Assembly: GCF_020529025.1 (NCBI RefSeq)
Contig: NZ_JACNMM010000004.1
Span: forward strand, 248,001-312,000
DNA: 64,000 bases
Direction: 5' to 3'
Source of the DNA: Oceaniglobus trochenteri
GTDB taxonomy: Bacteria > Pseudomonadota > Alphaproteobacteria > Rhodobacterales > Rhodobacteraceae
Under the pieces are notes generated by a model. The model did no database searches, was not told where the DNA came from, and saw nothing but the letters and a program-made list of their open reading frames with translations. A program made the translations under genes and the position numbers. Position 1 is the stretch's first letter. Every line of letters begins with the position of its first letter. Shown in pieces: positions 8,219-17,625 of this stretch.

Positions 8219-9382
8219 ATGATCACCATCACCACAACCGAAGCGCTGGCAGAATTCTGCACCCGCGCCCGCGCACACCCCTATGTCACCATCGACACCG
8301 AGTTCCTGCGCGAACGCACCTATTATTCCAAGCTGTGCCTGATCCAGATGGCCGTGCCGGGTGACGCCGAGGAAGACGCAGTTCTGGTCGACCCCCTGGT
8401 CGACGGGCTGTCGCTTGAACCGCTTTACGATCTGTTCCGCGACACCTCGGTCGTGAAGGTGTTTCACGCCGCGCGCCAGGATCTCGAGATCTTCTTTGTC
8501 GAAGGCAACGTGTTTCCCGAACCGCTGTTCGACACTCAGGTCGCCGCCATGGTCTGCGGGTTCGGTGAACAGGTGGGCTATGAAACCCTGGTGCGCAAGA
8601 TCGCCCGCGAAAGCCTGGACAAGACCTCGCGCTTTACCGACTGGTCGCGCCGTCCGCTGACCGATGCGCAGAAAACCTATGCCCTGGCCGATGTCACCCA
8701 CCTGCGCGACATCTACGAATATCTTGCTGCCGAGCTGAAGAAATCGGGCCGCACCGAATGGGTCGAGGAAGAGCTTGGCGTGCTCACCGATCCGTCGACC
8801 TATACCGTCGATCCGCCCGAGGCCTGGCGCCGGGTGAAGACCCGCACCAATTCGGGGCGTTTCATGGCCATCGTCAAGGAGCTGGCCCAGTTCCGCGAGG
8901 CCTATGCCCGCGACAACAACATCCCCCGCACGCGCGTCTACAAGGATGACGCCCTGCTTGAACTGGCCTCGACCAAGCCTGCCACGGTGCAGGACCTGGG
9001 GCGTTCACGCCTCTTGCTGCGCGATGCCCGCAAGGGGCCGATTGCCGATGGCATCCTGGCGGCGGTCGCGGCAGGGCAGGCGGCCGATCCAAAGACGTTC
9101 CCCAAGCCCGAAGCGGGGCGCGACAAGGCGCAGGTCAACCCGGCCATCGCCGACCTGCTGCGCGTGCTGCTGAAGGCGAAATCGGAAACCGCGGGCGTGG
9201 CCAGCAAGCTGATCGCGACATCGGCCGATCTGGATGCCATCGCCGGGGGCGAACGCGACGCCCAGGCGCTGCGCGGCTGGCGCAAGAAGGTGTTCGGCAA
9301 CGATGCCCTGCGCCTGTGCAACGGCGAGGTCGGCCTTGTGGCCAAGGGGCAAAGCGTCGAGGTTTTCGAGATCAAGCGCTGA
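8219..9382 (+). CDS. rnd: Ribonuclease D
   Basis: A 387-residue 3'-to-5' exoribonuclease that trims tRNA and other stable RNA precursors. The DEDD exonuclease residues are visible: D and E in TIDTEFLRE, D in HAARQDLEIF, and Tyr/Asp in TYALADVTHLRDIY. The C-terminal half contains an HRDC-type helical region (FRAVK-like block RFMAIVKELAQFREAYA). Length matches the E. coli enzyme (375). It sits alone after purMN with a 73-base gap that probably holds its own promoter. Confidence 0.95.
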   Translation: MITITTTEALAEFCTRARAHPYVTIDTEFLRERTYYSKLCLIQMAVPGDAEEDAVLVDPLVDGLSLEPLYDLFRDTSVVKVFHAARQDLEIFFVEGNVFPEPLFDTQVAAMVCGFGEQVGYETLVRKIARESLDKTSRFTDWSRRPLTDAQKTYALADVTHLRDIYEYLAAELKKSGRTEWVEEELGVLTDPSTYTVDPPEAWRRVKTRTNSGRFMAIVKELAQFREAYARDNNIPRTRVYKDDALLELASTKPATVQDLGRSRLLLRDARKGPIADGILAAVAAGQAADPKTFPKPEAGRDKAQVNPAIADLLRVLLKAKSETAGVASKLIATSADLDAIAGGERDAQALRGWRKKVFGNDALRLCNGEVGLVAKGQSVEVFEIKR

Positions 9383-9448
9383 TATCCGGCGCCCCGGCAG
9401 ATCATGCGCCGGGGGCGCGCGTCATCGTTTCAGCGGCAGGCTGACGGC

Positions 9449-9922
9449 CTAGCGGCGCACCGCGCGGGTATTGCGCGCCGCCACCACGCGGATTTCGCGC
9501 ACGCCGTCCAGCGCCTGGTTGGTTACGAACAGCCCGACGACCACTTCGCGCGATTGCGGGGTCGAGGCGCGGTTGGGGCGCAGCGGCGGGCGCACGCGGA
9601 ACTGGTATTCCAGCACGCCATCGACCGGCTTGTCATCGCTGACCGACACCAGTTCGCCGTCATAGTAGCCCTGTTCGGGCGGCAGGCCGGTGGCGCGGAT
9701 GATGGCCCCGCCCGGCGTCTTCTCGACGTTCAGCGCGCTGACCTGATCCATCAGGCGGCGCAGGTCCTGGTCGATCTCGCCATAGCCGCCCTCGGGGGCC
9801 AGCGTCGCCTCGGAGCGGCTGCTGCCGAACCAGTTGAACGGGTTCAGGCGCGATTCGGCCACCCGACCGCAACCCGCCAAAGTGCCCAAGATCAGAACCG
9901 TCGCGATCAGCGTCCGTGCCAT
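9449..9922 (-). CDS. Predicted lipoprotein of unknown function
   Basis: The 157-residue product has a lipoprotein signal: a hydrophobic core followed by the lipobox L-A-G-C with Cys at residue 18. It should therefore be lipid-anchored after processing by Lgt and Lsp. The mature part is soluble, with NPFNWFG near the start and beta-rich C-terminal sequence. I placed the start at ATG 9922, with AAGGA nearby; an upstream ATG would add six residues before the basic start of the leader. It converges on rnd. The family resembles small outer-membrane-associated lipoproteins conserved in Rhodobacterales; function unknown. Confidence 0.75.
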   Translation of the reverse strand: MARTLIATVLILGTLAGCGRVAESRLNPFNWFGSSRSEATLAPEGGYGEIDQDLRRLMDQVSALNVEKTPGGAIIRATGLPPEQGYYDGELVSVSDDKPVDGVLEYQFRVRPPLRPNRASTPQSREVVVGLFVTNQALDGVREIRVVAARNTRAVRR

Positions 9923-10035
9923 GGCCGTATCCTTCCCCAACCTGTCAGTGGGTTAGCACCAAACCGGCGGGGTTGAAAAGCCTTGTCCCCACCGCGCACG
10001 TTGCTTACCCAAGGGTGTGACATGAGAGGACTGCC

Positions 10036-10449
10036 ATGGCCACCGCCGCATTCGAGGACATCGCCGAAACCTTCGAGTTTCTGGACGACTGGGAAGACCG
10101 CTATCGCCACGTGATCGAACTGGGCCGCGCCCTGCCGCCCATGGACGACGACCTGAAGATTCCGGCCACCAAGGTCGAGGGCTGCGCCAGCCAGGTCTGG
10201 CTGGTGCCCTCGGTCGAGGGCGAGGGGCGCGATGCCGTCCTGACCTTCGATGGCGATAGCGATGCGATGATCGTGAAGGGGCTGATCGCCATCCTCCGCG
10301 CGCTTTATTCGGGCCTGACGCTGGACCAGGTGCGCGCCGTCGATGCCATGCAGGAACTTGGCCGTCTGGGCCTGCACGATCACTTGTCCTCGCAACGTTC
10401 AAACGGGGTGCGCGCCATGGTCGAACGGATTCGCACGCTGGCGGCCTGA
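10036..10449 (+). CDS. sufE: SufE-type sulfur acceptor protein
   Basis: A 137-residue SufE-family protein that accepts persulfide sulfur from the cysteine desulfurase SufS during Fe-S cluster assembly. The conserved cysteine is at residue 50 in the block KVEGCASQVW, the family signature. Length fits (E. coli SufE 138). No suf operon genes lie next to it in this window; it stands alone between a divergent lipoprotein gene and a convergent phosphoribosyltransferase gene. It could also be a CsdE-like partner. Confidence 0.9.
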   Translation: MATAAFEDIAETFEFLDDWEDRYRHVIELGRALPPMDDDLKIPATKVEGCASQVWLVPSVEGEGRDAVLTFDGDSDAMIVKGLIAILRALYSGLTLDQVRAVDAMQELGRLGLHDHLSSQRSNGVRAMVERIRTLAA

Positions 10450-10452
10450 CGC

Positions 10453-11127
10453 CTAACCCTCGTCCTCGATCCAGCCATCGCCCTGCCGCTTCAGCAGTGG
10501 CGAGGTGAAGGCGCCCATCACCCGGTCGGGCACATCGGGATAATCCGCGCCGATCCGATCGTGCCAGCGGCGGGTCTGCAGCATCGCCGCCCCCACGGCC
10601 ACCGGCGTCACCCCGATCAGCGCCAGCGCCGCCAGCCCGGCACAGATCGACGTGCCGCTTGAGATCACATCGTCGATCAGCACCACCCGCTTGCCTGCCA
10701 GCAGGGGCACCATGCGCGGATCGACGTAAAGCCGCTTTTCGGCGCCGGGGCTGGTGATCGAACGCATCGGCACCGAAAGGTCGGGATCGTACCAGAACTT
10801 GCGCGATGTCCCCAGGGCGACAAAGCGGCGATGGCCCAGCCGCTGCGCCACAAGGCGGGCCAGCGACAACCCAAGGGTCGGCAGGCCGACGATCACCTCG
10901 GGGGCCGTCGCGTGCAGCTTTTCGGCCAGCATCCCGGCCAGCGCGCCCTCCACCTCGAAACTGCTCTGGTTGAGAATCAGCGAGGCGATGGCATTGCCCG
11001 TGTCGCCCAGGGCGCGGATCGGCAGGGTCAGGATGCGCCCGTCCGGCAGATGCGCCGGAAACCGGTCGGTATAGGGCGCGACCGGGGCGCTGTCGGAAAA
11101 TTCCTGCCAGAAATCATGGGGCTGCAT
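10453..11127 (-). CDS. Orotate-type phosphoribosyltransferase family protein
   Basis: The 224-residue protein carries the PRPP-binding loop of type I phosphoribosyltransferases at residues 148-160 (VVLIDDVISSGTS). A nucleotide-binding-like block EVIVGLPTLGLSLA lies at about 77-90. This fold transfers phosphoribose to or from a base. I cannot assign the base. It is not a standard PyrE or Apt sequence at the ends, and it lies back to back with an M20 amidohydrolase gene. The start at ATG 11127 removes an open extension that runs through the divergent gene. Confidence 0.8.
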   Translation of the reverse strand: MQPHDFWQEFSDSAPVAPYTDRFPAHLPDGRILTLPIRALGDTGNAIASLILNQSSFEVEGALAGMLAEKLHATAPEVIVGLPTLGLSLARLVAQRLGHRRFVALGTSRKFWYDPDLSVPMRSITSPGAEKRLYVDPRMVPLLAGKRVVLIDDVISSGTSICAGLAALALIGVTPVAVGAAMLQTRRWHDRIGADYPDVPDRVMGAFTSPLLKRQGDGWIEDEG

Positions 11128-11175
11128 GGGTGTTCCTCTTGTTCCCGCCTGCGCGGCGACGCTATCATCGCAGCC

Positions 11176-12324
11176 ATGCAACAGCCAGCCCAACCCGACA
11201 TCGCCGCCCTGACCGCCCTGCGCCGCGATCTGCACCGCCACCCCGAACTGGGGTTCGAGGAACACCGCACCGCGGGGATCGTCGCCGAACGGCTGCGCGC
11301 CCTCGGGCTTGAGGTGGAAACCGGCATCGCCGGAACCGGCGTTGTCGCCACCCTGCGCGGGAATGGCCGCTCGGTGGGGCTGCGCGCCGACATGGACGCG
11401 CTGGCCATGCCCGAAACCAGCGGTCTGCCCTATGCCAGCGAAACCCCCGGCAAGATGCACGCCTGCGGCCATGACGGGCACACCACGCTGCTTCTGGGCG
11501 CGGCCGAGGTTCTGGCCGCCGATCCGCCCGCCGGAACGGTGCATTTCATCTTCCAGCCCGCCGAGGAAGGGCGCGGCGGGGCAAAGGCCATGGTCGAGGC
11601 GGGGCTGTTCGAACGTTTCCCCTGCGATATGGTCTTCGGCCTGCACAACATGCCCGGCCTGGCGCCCGATCAGATGGCGGTGGTGGTCGGCCCGCAACTG
11701 GCCAGTTCCGACAGTTGGCGGCTGACCTTTCGCGGCATCGGCACCCACGGCGCCAAGCCGCACCTGGGCCGCGATCCGGTGACGGCGGCGGGACAGTTCC
11801 TGTCGGCGCTCCAGACCATCCCGGGCCGGGTGGTGGACCCGCTGCAACCCAGCGTGATCAGCGCCTGTTCCCTGCGGGCGGGCGACCCCAACGCGCTGAA
11901 CGTCATTCCCGACTTCGTGGAAATCGGCGGCACCGCCCGGGCCTATACCCCCGAAGTACGCGATCAGCTTGAGCATGAGATCGGCCGCCTGGCCCACGGG
12001 ATTGCCAGCGCCATGGGGGTTACGGCCGAGTATGATTATATCCGCCGCATTCCGCCGGTGGTGAACGATGCCGGCGCCACGGAGATCGCCTTGCGCGCGG
12101 CACAGTCGGTCAGCGACAATGTGATCACGGATTTTCCGCCCTCGACCGCGGGCGATGATTTCGCCTTCTTCGGGCAAGAGGCGCCGGGTGCCTATGTCTG
12201 GCTGGGCAACGGCCCGGCGGTGGATGGCGCGCTGCACCACAACACCGGGTATGATTTCAACGATCAGGCGCTGCCCACGGGCATCGCCTTCTGGGCCGCC
12301 GTCGCGCGCGAGGCGCTGACCTAA
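11176..12324 (+). CDS. M20 family amidohydrolase (hippurate hydrolase/amidase type)
   Basis: A 382-residue M20D-type metallo-hydrolase that cleaves amide bonds of N-acyl amino acids. Metal ligands are visible in HACGHDGH (residues 95-102), the catalytic/ligand Glu pair in PAEEGRGG (about 130), GLHN (about 157) and the C-terminal LHHNTGYDFND. Length matches hippurate/IAA-amino-acid hydrolases. The ATG at 11176 is close to the divergent phosphoribosyltransferase start (48-base gap), so the two probably share a regulatory region. The stop overlaps the convergent adenine deaminase stop. Substrate unknown. Confidence 0.92.
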   Translation: MQQPAQPDIAALTALRRDLHRHPELGFEEHRTAGIVAERLRALGLEVETGIAGTGVVATLRGNGRSVGLRADMDALAMPETSGLPYASETPGKMHACGHDGHTTLLLGAAEVLAADPPAGTVHFIFQPAEEGRGGAKAMVEAGLFERFPCDMVFGLHNMPGLAPDQMAVVVGPQLASSDSWRLTFRGIGTHGAKPHLGRDPVTAAGQFLSALQTIPGRVVDPLQPSVISACSLRAGDPNALNVIPDFVEIGGTARAYTPEVRDQLEHEIGRLAHGIASAMGVTAEYDYIRRIPPVVNDAGATEIALRAAQSVSDNVITDFPPSTAGDDFAFFGQEAPGAYVWLGNGPAVDGALHHNTGYDFNDQALPTGIAFWAAVAREALT

Positions 12325-14087
12325 GCTAAGCCATCCTCGAGGATGGGCGAGCGCAGAAGCCGCCCGCCTTGCGGATCGGCCGTGCCAAGGTCGGTCTGGT
12401 GCGGCCCGGCGTTGCAGGCCAGCGTTGCGCCCACCAGGGCCTTGAACACCAGGTAGGGCGGTTGCCAGTCAACCACGCGGTCCATGGCCGAACGCACGGC
12501 GGCGAAGGCCTCGCCCACCTCGGCCAGGGGGTGGTCCGACACAAGGCCGGCGACGGGTAAGGGCAGCAATGCCAACACCTTGCCGCGCGACGTTGCCACC
12601 ATTCCGCCGCCCGCCTCGATCAGAGTATTCGCCGCCAGCGCCATATCCTCGGGATCGTGGCCAAAGACGGTCAGGTTGTGGCTGTCGTGGCTGACGGTGG
12701 TGGCAAAGGCCCCGCGCCATGTACCCCAGCCCCGCAGCACGCCCAGCGATGGGGTGGCGGGGTGCATGCCATGACGATGGATCACGGCAATCCGGGTGTG
12801 ATCGGCGGGCAGCATGACGGTGCCCGCATCAACCGCCAGCGTGGTTTCCCCCCAGCGGGTGAAACGGGGCTGGTCGATGGTGGCAATCCTCACCTTCGGC
12901 CCCTTCGCGCGAAGCATGAAGTTCGCGGCATTGAGACTTGAAATATCGCAGGTTCTCGAGAGTTGGGTCGGGATGGGTTTGCCCTGTGGCACCTCTTTCA
13001 CCAAGGCGCCATCGCGCAGCACATGGCGGGCGGTGAATCCCTCCAGATCCTCGAACAGCACAACGTCGGCGCGCCGGCCGGGGGCCACGACCCCCAGGTC
13101 GGCGCGGCGCAGCCGCTGGGCGGCGTTATGGGTGGCCGCGCGCAGGGCATCGATGGGCGCCATGCCATAGCGCACCAGGCGGCGCAGCACATCGTCAAGG
13201 CCCCCGGAACGGTGAAGATCGTCAGGAAAGACATCGTCGGTGCAAAGGGTTAGCGTCGATGGCTGTTGAGGAAGGGTTTTCAGCGCCTCAACGAATTCGG
13301 GAAGAAGGTGATCGTGCGATCCGCGCATCTCAACCCAAAGGCCCGCGCGCAGTTTTTCCAGCAGGTCCTCGCCCGAAGTCAGCTCGTGATCCGAGGAAAC
13401 GCCTGCGGAAACATAGGCTTGCAGATCGGAGCCGGTCAGACTGCGGGCGTGGCCGTTGATGTTCTTGCCGGATTCCAGCGCGGCTTGCAGGATCGCTCGC
13501 ATGCGGGGGGCGCGGCTGGTGACGGCGGCCATGTCCATGACCTCGGCCAGACCATGAATATCGTTACTCGACAATATGTTGGACAGAGTTTCTGAAGTAA
13601 AATCCGCGCCTGCCGTTTCATATCCTGGGGCCGAGGGCACACAGGATGGCGCCAGCGTGAGGATGCGAAGCGGTGAATCCTTCGCGCAATCAATGGCATA
13701 GGCCATGCCGTTCAGGCCCGCGACATTGGCGAACTCATGCGGGTCCCATACCACGGTTGTGACACCACGGGGCAGAACGGCAGCGGCATAGATTTCGGGC
13801 GTGACCATGCTGGATTCGACATGCATATGCGCGTCGATCAGGCCCGGTGTTGCGAACAATCCTGTCGCGTCAATGGTTTCCAAGGCGTCCTTGCGGCTAC
13901 CTTTAGGGTGGACCGAAGCAATCAGTGCGCCGGTACATCCGATGTCGGCCGGGCGCAATTCGCCCGTGATCACATCGACCAGCGTTGCACCGGTAATCAG
14001 CAGATCGAATGGCGCGTCGCCCCGTGCGGCGGCGACGGCGCGGTCGCGCAGGGCGGCATCGTTCAAATCGTCAGGCTCGCGCGTCAT
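12321..14087 (-). CDS. ade: Adenine deaminase (adenase)
   Basis: The 588-residue enzyme hydrolyses adenine to hypoxanthine and ammonia. It has the amidohydrolase metal-binding start GLIDAHMHVESSM at residues 83-94, the TTVVWDPHEFANV block, GVSSDHELTSGEDLLEKL and the C-terminal adenase domain. Length fits the family (about 590). The true start is ATG 14087, which overlaps the stop of the nucleoside hydrolase gene upstream by four bases; an open extension of 42 codons lies inside that gene. In this operon it would deaminate adenine released by the nucleoside hydrolase. Confidence 0.96.
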   Translation of the reverse strand: MTREPDDLNDAALRDRAVAAARGDAPFDLLITGATLVDVITGELRPADIGCTGALIASVHPKGSRKDALETIDATGLFATPGLIDAHMHVESSMVTPEIYAAAVLPRGVTTVVWDPHEFANVAGLNGMAYAIDCAKDSPLRILTLAPSCVPSAPGYETAGADFTSETLSNILSSNDIHGLAEVMDMAAVTSRAPRMRAILQAALESGKNINGHARSLTGSDLQAYVSAGVSSDHELTSGEDLLEKLRAGLWVEMRGSHDHLLPEFVEALKTLPQQPSTLTLCTDDVFPDDLHRSGGLDDVLRRLVRYGMAPIDALRAATHNAAQRLRRADLGVVAPGRRADVVLFEDLEGFTARHVLRDGALVKEVPQGKPIPTQLSRTCDISSLNAANFMLRAKGPKVRIATIDQPRFTRWGETTLAVDAGTVMLPADHTRIAVIHRHGMHPATPSLGVLRGWGTWRGAFATTVSHDSHNLTVFGHDPEDMALAANTLIEAGGGMVATSRGKVLALLPLPVAGLVSDHPLAEVGEAFAAVRSAMDRVVDWQPPYLVFKALVGATLACNAGPHQTDLGTADPQGGRLLRSPILEDGLA

Positions 14088-14965
14088 GGGGTGAAAACCG
14101 ACATGCAGAGCGCATGCACCGCCTTGGCATCGCAACCGGGCAGGATGTGGGCGAGCTGGCCCTCGGCGCCGCGCCGGTCGGTCACGGTGCGCCCGCGGGT
14201 ATGCTGGCCGCAAAGTTCGACCGCCAGATGCACCGGCGCGGCATCGAAGAGATCGGGGCGCAGCAGGGCGGCGGCGGCCACCGGATCGTACAGCGCCATC
14301 GACGGACGCCCCCGCGACAGGGCGATGTCAAGATAGCCGCCCAGCAGGTCGCGCAGCAGCGGATCGGTGGCGGCGGTGACGTCATCCTCGGAAATCTGCA
14401 CCTGGCGGCAGATGTCCAGATCGACCATGGTGATCGGCACGTCGCGGGCCAGCAAGATCGCCAGCGCCTCGGGGTCGGCATAGGCGTTGAATTCGGCGCT
14501 GGCGGTGTGGTTGCCCGCACCCACGGCGCCGCCCATCCAGGTGATCCGCCCGATCCGGTCCAGAAGGTCGGGATGTGCCAGCGCCAGGGTGGCAAGATTG
14601 GTGAGCGGCCCAAGGGCCAGGATCTGCGCGTCGTCCTGGCCCTTCAGCCAGCGGGCCAGGGCGGGAACGGCGGGCGGAAATTGCGCATTGACCGGCGGCA
14701 GGGACAGTCCGCGCGTGGGCATCCCGCTGTCGCCCAGGATACGCTGGGCGGTCTCAAGCCCCCCCAGAACCGCGCGTTCCGCGCCCATGCTGATGGGGGT
14801 GGACCAGCCGAAAACGGCCATCGCCCCGGCGGCATTCGCGGCCACTTGGGGCAGCGGTGCATTGCCAAAGGTCAGCGAGATGCCATCGACCGTGGCGTGG
14901 CGCAGGGCCAGCAGGACGGCGAAAAGATCGTCCACGCCCATGTCGGTGTCGATCCAGATGCCCAT
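14084..14965 (-). CDS. Inosine-uridine preferring nucleoside hydrolase
   Basis: A 293-residue nucleoside N-ribohydrolase that splits nucleosides to base plus ribose. The N-terminal calcium-binding motif reads DTDMGVDD (residues 6-13), close to the family DTDPGxDD. Blocks LALGPLTNLA and WMGGAV are also typical. It starts two bases after the ABC ATPase stop and overlaps adenine deaminase. Its place between a transporter and adenase suggests adenosine or deoxyadenosine as physiological substrate, which is inference from context. Confidence 0.92.
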   Translation of the reverse strand: MGIWIDTDMGVDDLFAVLLALRHATVDGISLTFGNAPLPQVAANAAGAMAVFGWSTPISMGAERAVLGGLETAQRILGDSGMPTRGLSLPPVNAQFPPAVPALARWLKGQDDAQILALGPLTNLATLALAHPDLLDRIGRITWMGGAVGAGNHTASAEFNAYADPEALAILLARDVPITMVDLDICRQVQISEDDVTAATDPLLRDLLGGYLDIALSRGRPSMALYDPVAAAALLRPDLFDAAPVHLAVELCGQHTRGRTVTDRRGAEGQLAHILPGCDAKAVHALCMSVFTP

Positions 14966-14967
14966 GC

Positions 14968-15927
14968 TCAGCTGTTTTCCACGATGACGGCGCGGTCTTT
15001 CGGCAGATCGAAGCGCACGGGCTGGCCGATGCGATAGACCGTGTCGGACGCGGGCATGTCGACCTTGACCATCCCGATGGCCGACTCGACGACATATTCG
15101 CGCCGCTCTCCGGCGAAGGCGACACCGCGCACCGTGCCCTCGTGCGGGCCTTCGCCCAGCACCACCGCCGAGGGACGCCAGGCCATGGACCGGTTCTCGC
15201 CTTCGATGGGCAGGATCGTTTCGAAGCCCAGGAAATCGGCGGCGAAGGTGGTGCGCGGCGCCGAATAGATCTCTTCCGGGGTGGCGATCTGTTCGATGGC
15301 CCCGCCGCGCATCAGCACGATCCGGTCGGCCAGTCCCATCGCCTCGGACTGGTCGTGGGTGACGAAAACCATGGTGACGCCGGTTTCCTGCTGAACCCGC
15401 TGCAGTTCGACCCGCATTTCAAGGCGCAGCCTTGCGTCGAGATTCGAAAGCGGTTCATCCAGCAGCAGAACCTTGGGCTGCATCACCAGGCTGCGGGCCA
15501 GGGCCACGCGCTGTTGCTGACCGCCCGAAAGGTCGGCCGGCATCCGGGTGGCGAATTTGGCCAGGCCCACGGTTTCCAGCCCCGCGCGCACCTTGGCGTC
15601 AAGATCGGGATCGCGGCGCAGGCGCAGCCCGAAGGCCACGTTGTCGTAAAGCGTCAGGTGCGGAAACAGGGCGTAGGATTGGAACATCAGGCCCACCTCG
15701 CGCTTGGCCGGGGCCAGGCGGGTGACGTCGCGCCCGTCGATCGTAATGCTGCCCGCCACCGGCGTCAGCAGCCCGGCGATGGCGCGCATCGTCGTCGTCT
15801 TGCCGCAGCCCGAAGGCCCCAGCAGCGCGACAAGTTCGCCCTTGGCGATGGCCAGGTTCATCTTCTCGACGGCCACGGTGCGCCCGTAGGCAAGGGTAAG
15901 GTCGGAGATATTGAGGAAGTCAGACAT
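14968..15927 (-). CDS. ABC transporter ATPase (PotA type)
   Basis: The 319-residue ATPase has Walker A GPSGCGKTT at residues 37-45, signature LSGGQQQRVALARSL and Walker B VLLLDEPLSNLDA. A C-terminal TOBE domain contains the block MAWRPSAVVLGEG. It is shorter than PotA (378) but typical for iron/spermidine/putrescine-type (PotA/AfuC) ATPases. The start at ATG 15927 overlaps the permease stop by eight bases. It powers the two permeases upstream. The linked enzymes point to nucleosides rather than polyamines as cargo. Confidence 0.93.
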   Translation of the reverse strand: MSDFLNISDLTLAYGRTVAVEKMNLAIAKGELVALLGPSGCGKTTTMRAIAGLLTPVAGSITIDGRDVTRLAPAKREVGLMFQSYALFPHLTLYDNVAFGLRLRRDPDLDAKVRAGLETVGLAKFATRMPADLSGGQQQRVALARSLVMQPKVLLLDEPLSNLDARLRLEMRVELQRVQQETGVTMVFVTHDQSEAMGLADRIVLMRGGAIEQIATPEEIYSAPRTTFAADFLGFETILPIEGENRSMAWRPSAVVLGEGPHEGTVRGVAFAGERREYVVESAIGMVKVDMPASDTVYRIGQPVRFDLPKDRAVIVENS

Positions 15928-16699
15928 AGCGGGAGAACCCCAGGAATTTTTCGGCGGCAAAGATGATGGCGATCGAAAGCGCGGCCAGCAGGGCCGACAG
16001 CGCCGCCACCGACGGGTCATAGTTGATTTCCATGTAGGCGATCATGTCGATGGGAAGGGTGCGCAGGCCCGGCCCCGAAAGGAACAGCGACACGGGCACC
16101 TGATTGAACGAGGTGACAAAGCCCAGGATGAAGGCGGCCAGCACGCCGCCCTTGATGTTGGGCAGCACGATGCGCAGGAAGGCGGTGAAGCGGGTACAGC
16201 CCAGCAGAAGGGCGGCTTCCTCCATGTCGACGCGCAGGTTCTCCATGCTGGCCGACACCACGCGCACCGCATAGGGCAGCACCAGCGCGGTATGGGCCAT
16301 GAACAGCGCCGGCCCGATCCCGACGCCCGTGGGAATCACCAGATAGCGCAGCAGCGCAAGGCCGACGATGATGCCCGGCACGATGATCGGAGACGAGACG
16401 ACAAGGCGCACGAATTCCGCGCCCGGCACCTTGTAGCGCGCCATGCCATAGCTGGCCGGAATGCCCAGCAGCAGGGCGGTGAGGGTGCCGAAGATCGCCA
16501 GGAACATCGACACGCCAAAGGACATGCGAAAGCTGTCGACCTGAAACACCTTGATGAACCATTTCAGGCTGATCCCCTGGGGCGGGAAGGCCAGGGTGTT
16601 GCCCGCCGAAAGCGCGGCGGCGATGATGATGAGGAAGGGGCCGATCAGGAACGTCAGGGTCAGCCCCAGGATGACCCATGTGGCAAGGCGGTTGTTCAT
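15920..16699 (-). CDS. ABC transporter permease (PotC type)
   Basis: A 259-residue inner-membrane permease with about six transmembrane helices. It has the EAA-type cytoplasmic loop MEEAALLLGCTRFTAFLRIVLP that docks onto the ATPase. It overlaps the previous permease by four bases and the ATPase gene by eight, so the three are translated as a coupled unit. It is the second subunit of the heterodimeric channel of a spermidine/putrescine-type importer. Confidence 0.93.
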   Translation of the reverse strand: MNNRLATWVILGLTLTFLIGPFLIIIAAALSAGNTLAFPPQGISLKWFIKVFQVDSFRMSFGVSMFLAIFGTLTALLLGIPASYGMARYKVPGAEFVRLVVSSPIIVPGIIVGLALLRYLVIPTGVGIGPALFMAHTALVLPYAVRVVSASMENLRVDMEEAALLLGCTRFTAFLRIVLPNIKGGVLAAFILGFVTSFNQVPVSLFLSGPGLRTLPIDMIAYMEINYDPSVAALSALLAALSIAIIFAAEKFLGFSRYV

Positions 16700-17526
16700 G
16701 CGCGGGTCTTTCGTGCGGTGGCGATGCGTTTCAGAAGAAGGTTGGCGGAAAAGGCCATGACGATCAGGATCATGGCGATCACGCTGGCGGCCACGAAATC
16801 ATTGGCCACGGTTACGCGCTGGTAAAGCAGCGTTTCCAGCATCAGAACCTTGCTGCCGCCCAGGATGGCGGGGGTGATATAGGCGGTCATCGACCCCGTG
16901 AAGACCAGCGTTCCGCCGATCACCAGCCCCTCGCGGGTCAGGGGCAGGATCACGCGGGTGAAGACCTGGAACCAGTTCGCGCCCAGGATGCGGGCGGCGG
17001 GAATGGCGTCACGCGGCATGTTCTCCATCGCGCTGACCAGCGAAATGATCATCAGCGGCAGGAACAGTTGCAACAGCCCGATGAAGACGGCGGTTTCGGT
17101 GAACAGGATGCGGGCGGGTGTGTCCATGATGCCGATGTCCACGAGGATGGCGTTGACAAAACCTGTGCGCCCCAGGATCACCAGCCAGGCATAGGTGCGC
17201 GCCACCGGCGAGATCATCAGCGGCAGGGTGACAAGCCCGAACATCCGCCCGCGCGAGGTGGGCGGCAGCGACACGATGCAGAAGGCCGCGGCATAGCCGA
17301 TCACCGCCGAAACGCCGGCCACGAAGGCGGCCAGTTTCAGGGTGCGCCAGAACACCGTCTGGTTGCGCCCGGAGCTGAAGAAATCGATGTAGGCCTGAAC
17401 CGAGAACCCGTTTTCGCCCTGAAACGCCTCGGACAGCAGGATGCCCACGGGCAGGATGAACAGCGCCGCCGCGAAAAGGGCGGCGGGCAGGGTCAGGGCA
17501 AGGCCGACGGCGCGGTTTTCAAACAT
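16696..17526 (-). CDS. ABC transporter permease (PotB type)
   Basis: The 276-residue product has about six transmembrane segments and the permease loop IPAARILGANWFQVFTRVILP. It is the first permease of the operon and begins 99 bases after the binding-protein stop. That gap holds two hairpins, so its expression is probably lower than that of the binding protein. It pairs with the PotC-like permease downstream. Confidence 0.93.
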   Translation of the reverse strand: MFENRAVGLALTLPAALFAAALFILPVGILLSEAFQGENGFSVQAYIDFFSSGRNQTVFWRTLKLAAFVAGVSAVIGYAAAFCIVSLPPTSRGRMFGLVTLPLMISPVARTYAWLVILGRTGFVNAILVDIGIMDTPARILFTETAVFIGLLQLFLPLMIISLVSAMENMPRDAIPAARILGANWFQVFTRVILPLTREGLVIGGTLVFTGSMTAYITPAILGGSKVLMLETLLYQRVTVANDFVAASVIAMILIVMAFSANLLLKRIATARKTRA

Positions 17527-17593
17527 GGTTTCTGTCTTTTCAGATGCTTGGCTGCGGCACCGGCGGGATCACCCGCCTGACCGTCAGGGTGGC

Positions 17594-17615
17594 CAGCCCC
17601 CGCCTTGGGGGGCTG
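17594..17615 (-). other. Intercistronic hairpin after the binding-protein gene
   Basis: CAGCCCCC (17594-17601) pairs with GGGGGCTG (17608-17615) around a six-base loop, 11 bases downstream of the binding-protein stop on the minus strand. A second stem, GGCGGG-ATCA-CCCGCC, lies near 17562-17577. Neither is followed by a U-tract. This fits partial termination or mRNA protection between binding protein and permeases. Confidence 0.6.
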
Positions 17616-17625
17616 ACCGGGAGGG

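Noticed and set aside
10453-12240. Long version (595 codons) of the phosphoribosyltransferase frame
   Set aside because: The extra N-terminal part is antisense to the M20 hydrolase. The true start is the ATG at 11127 in the divergent gap.
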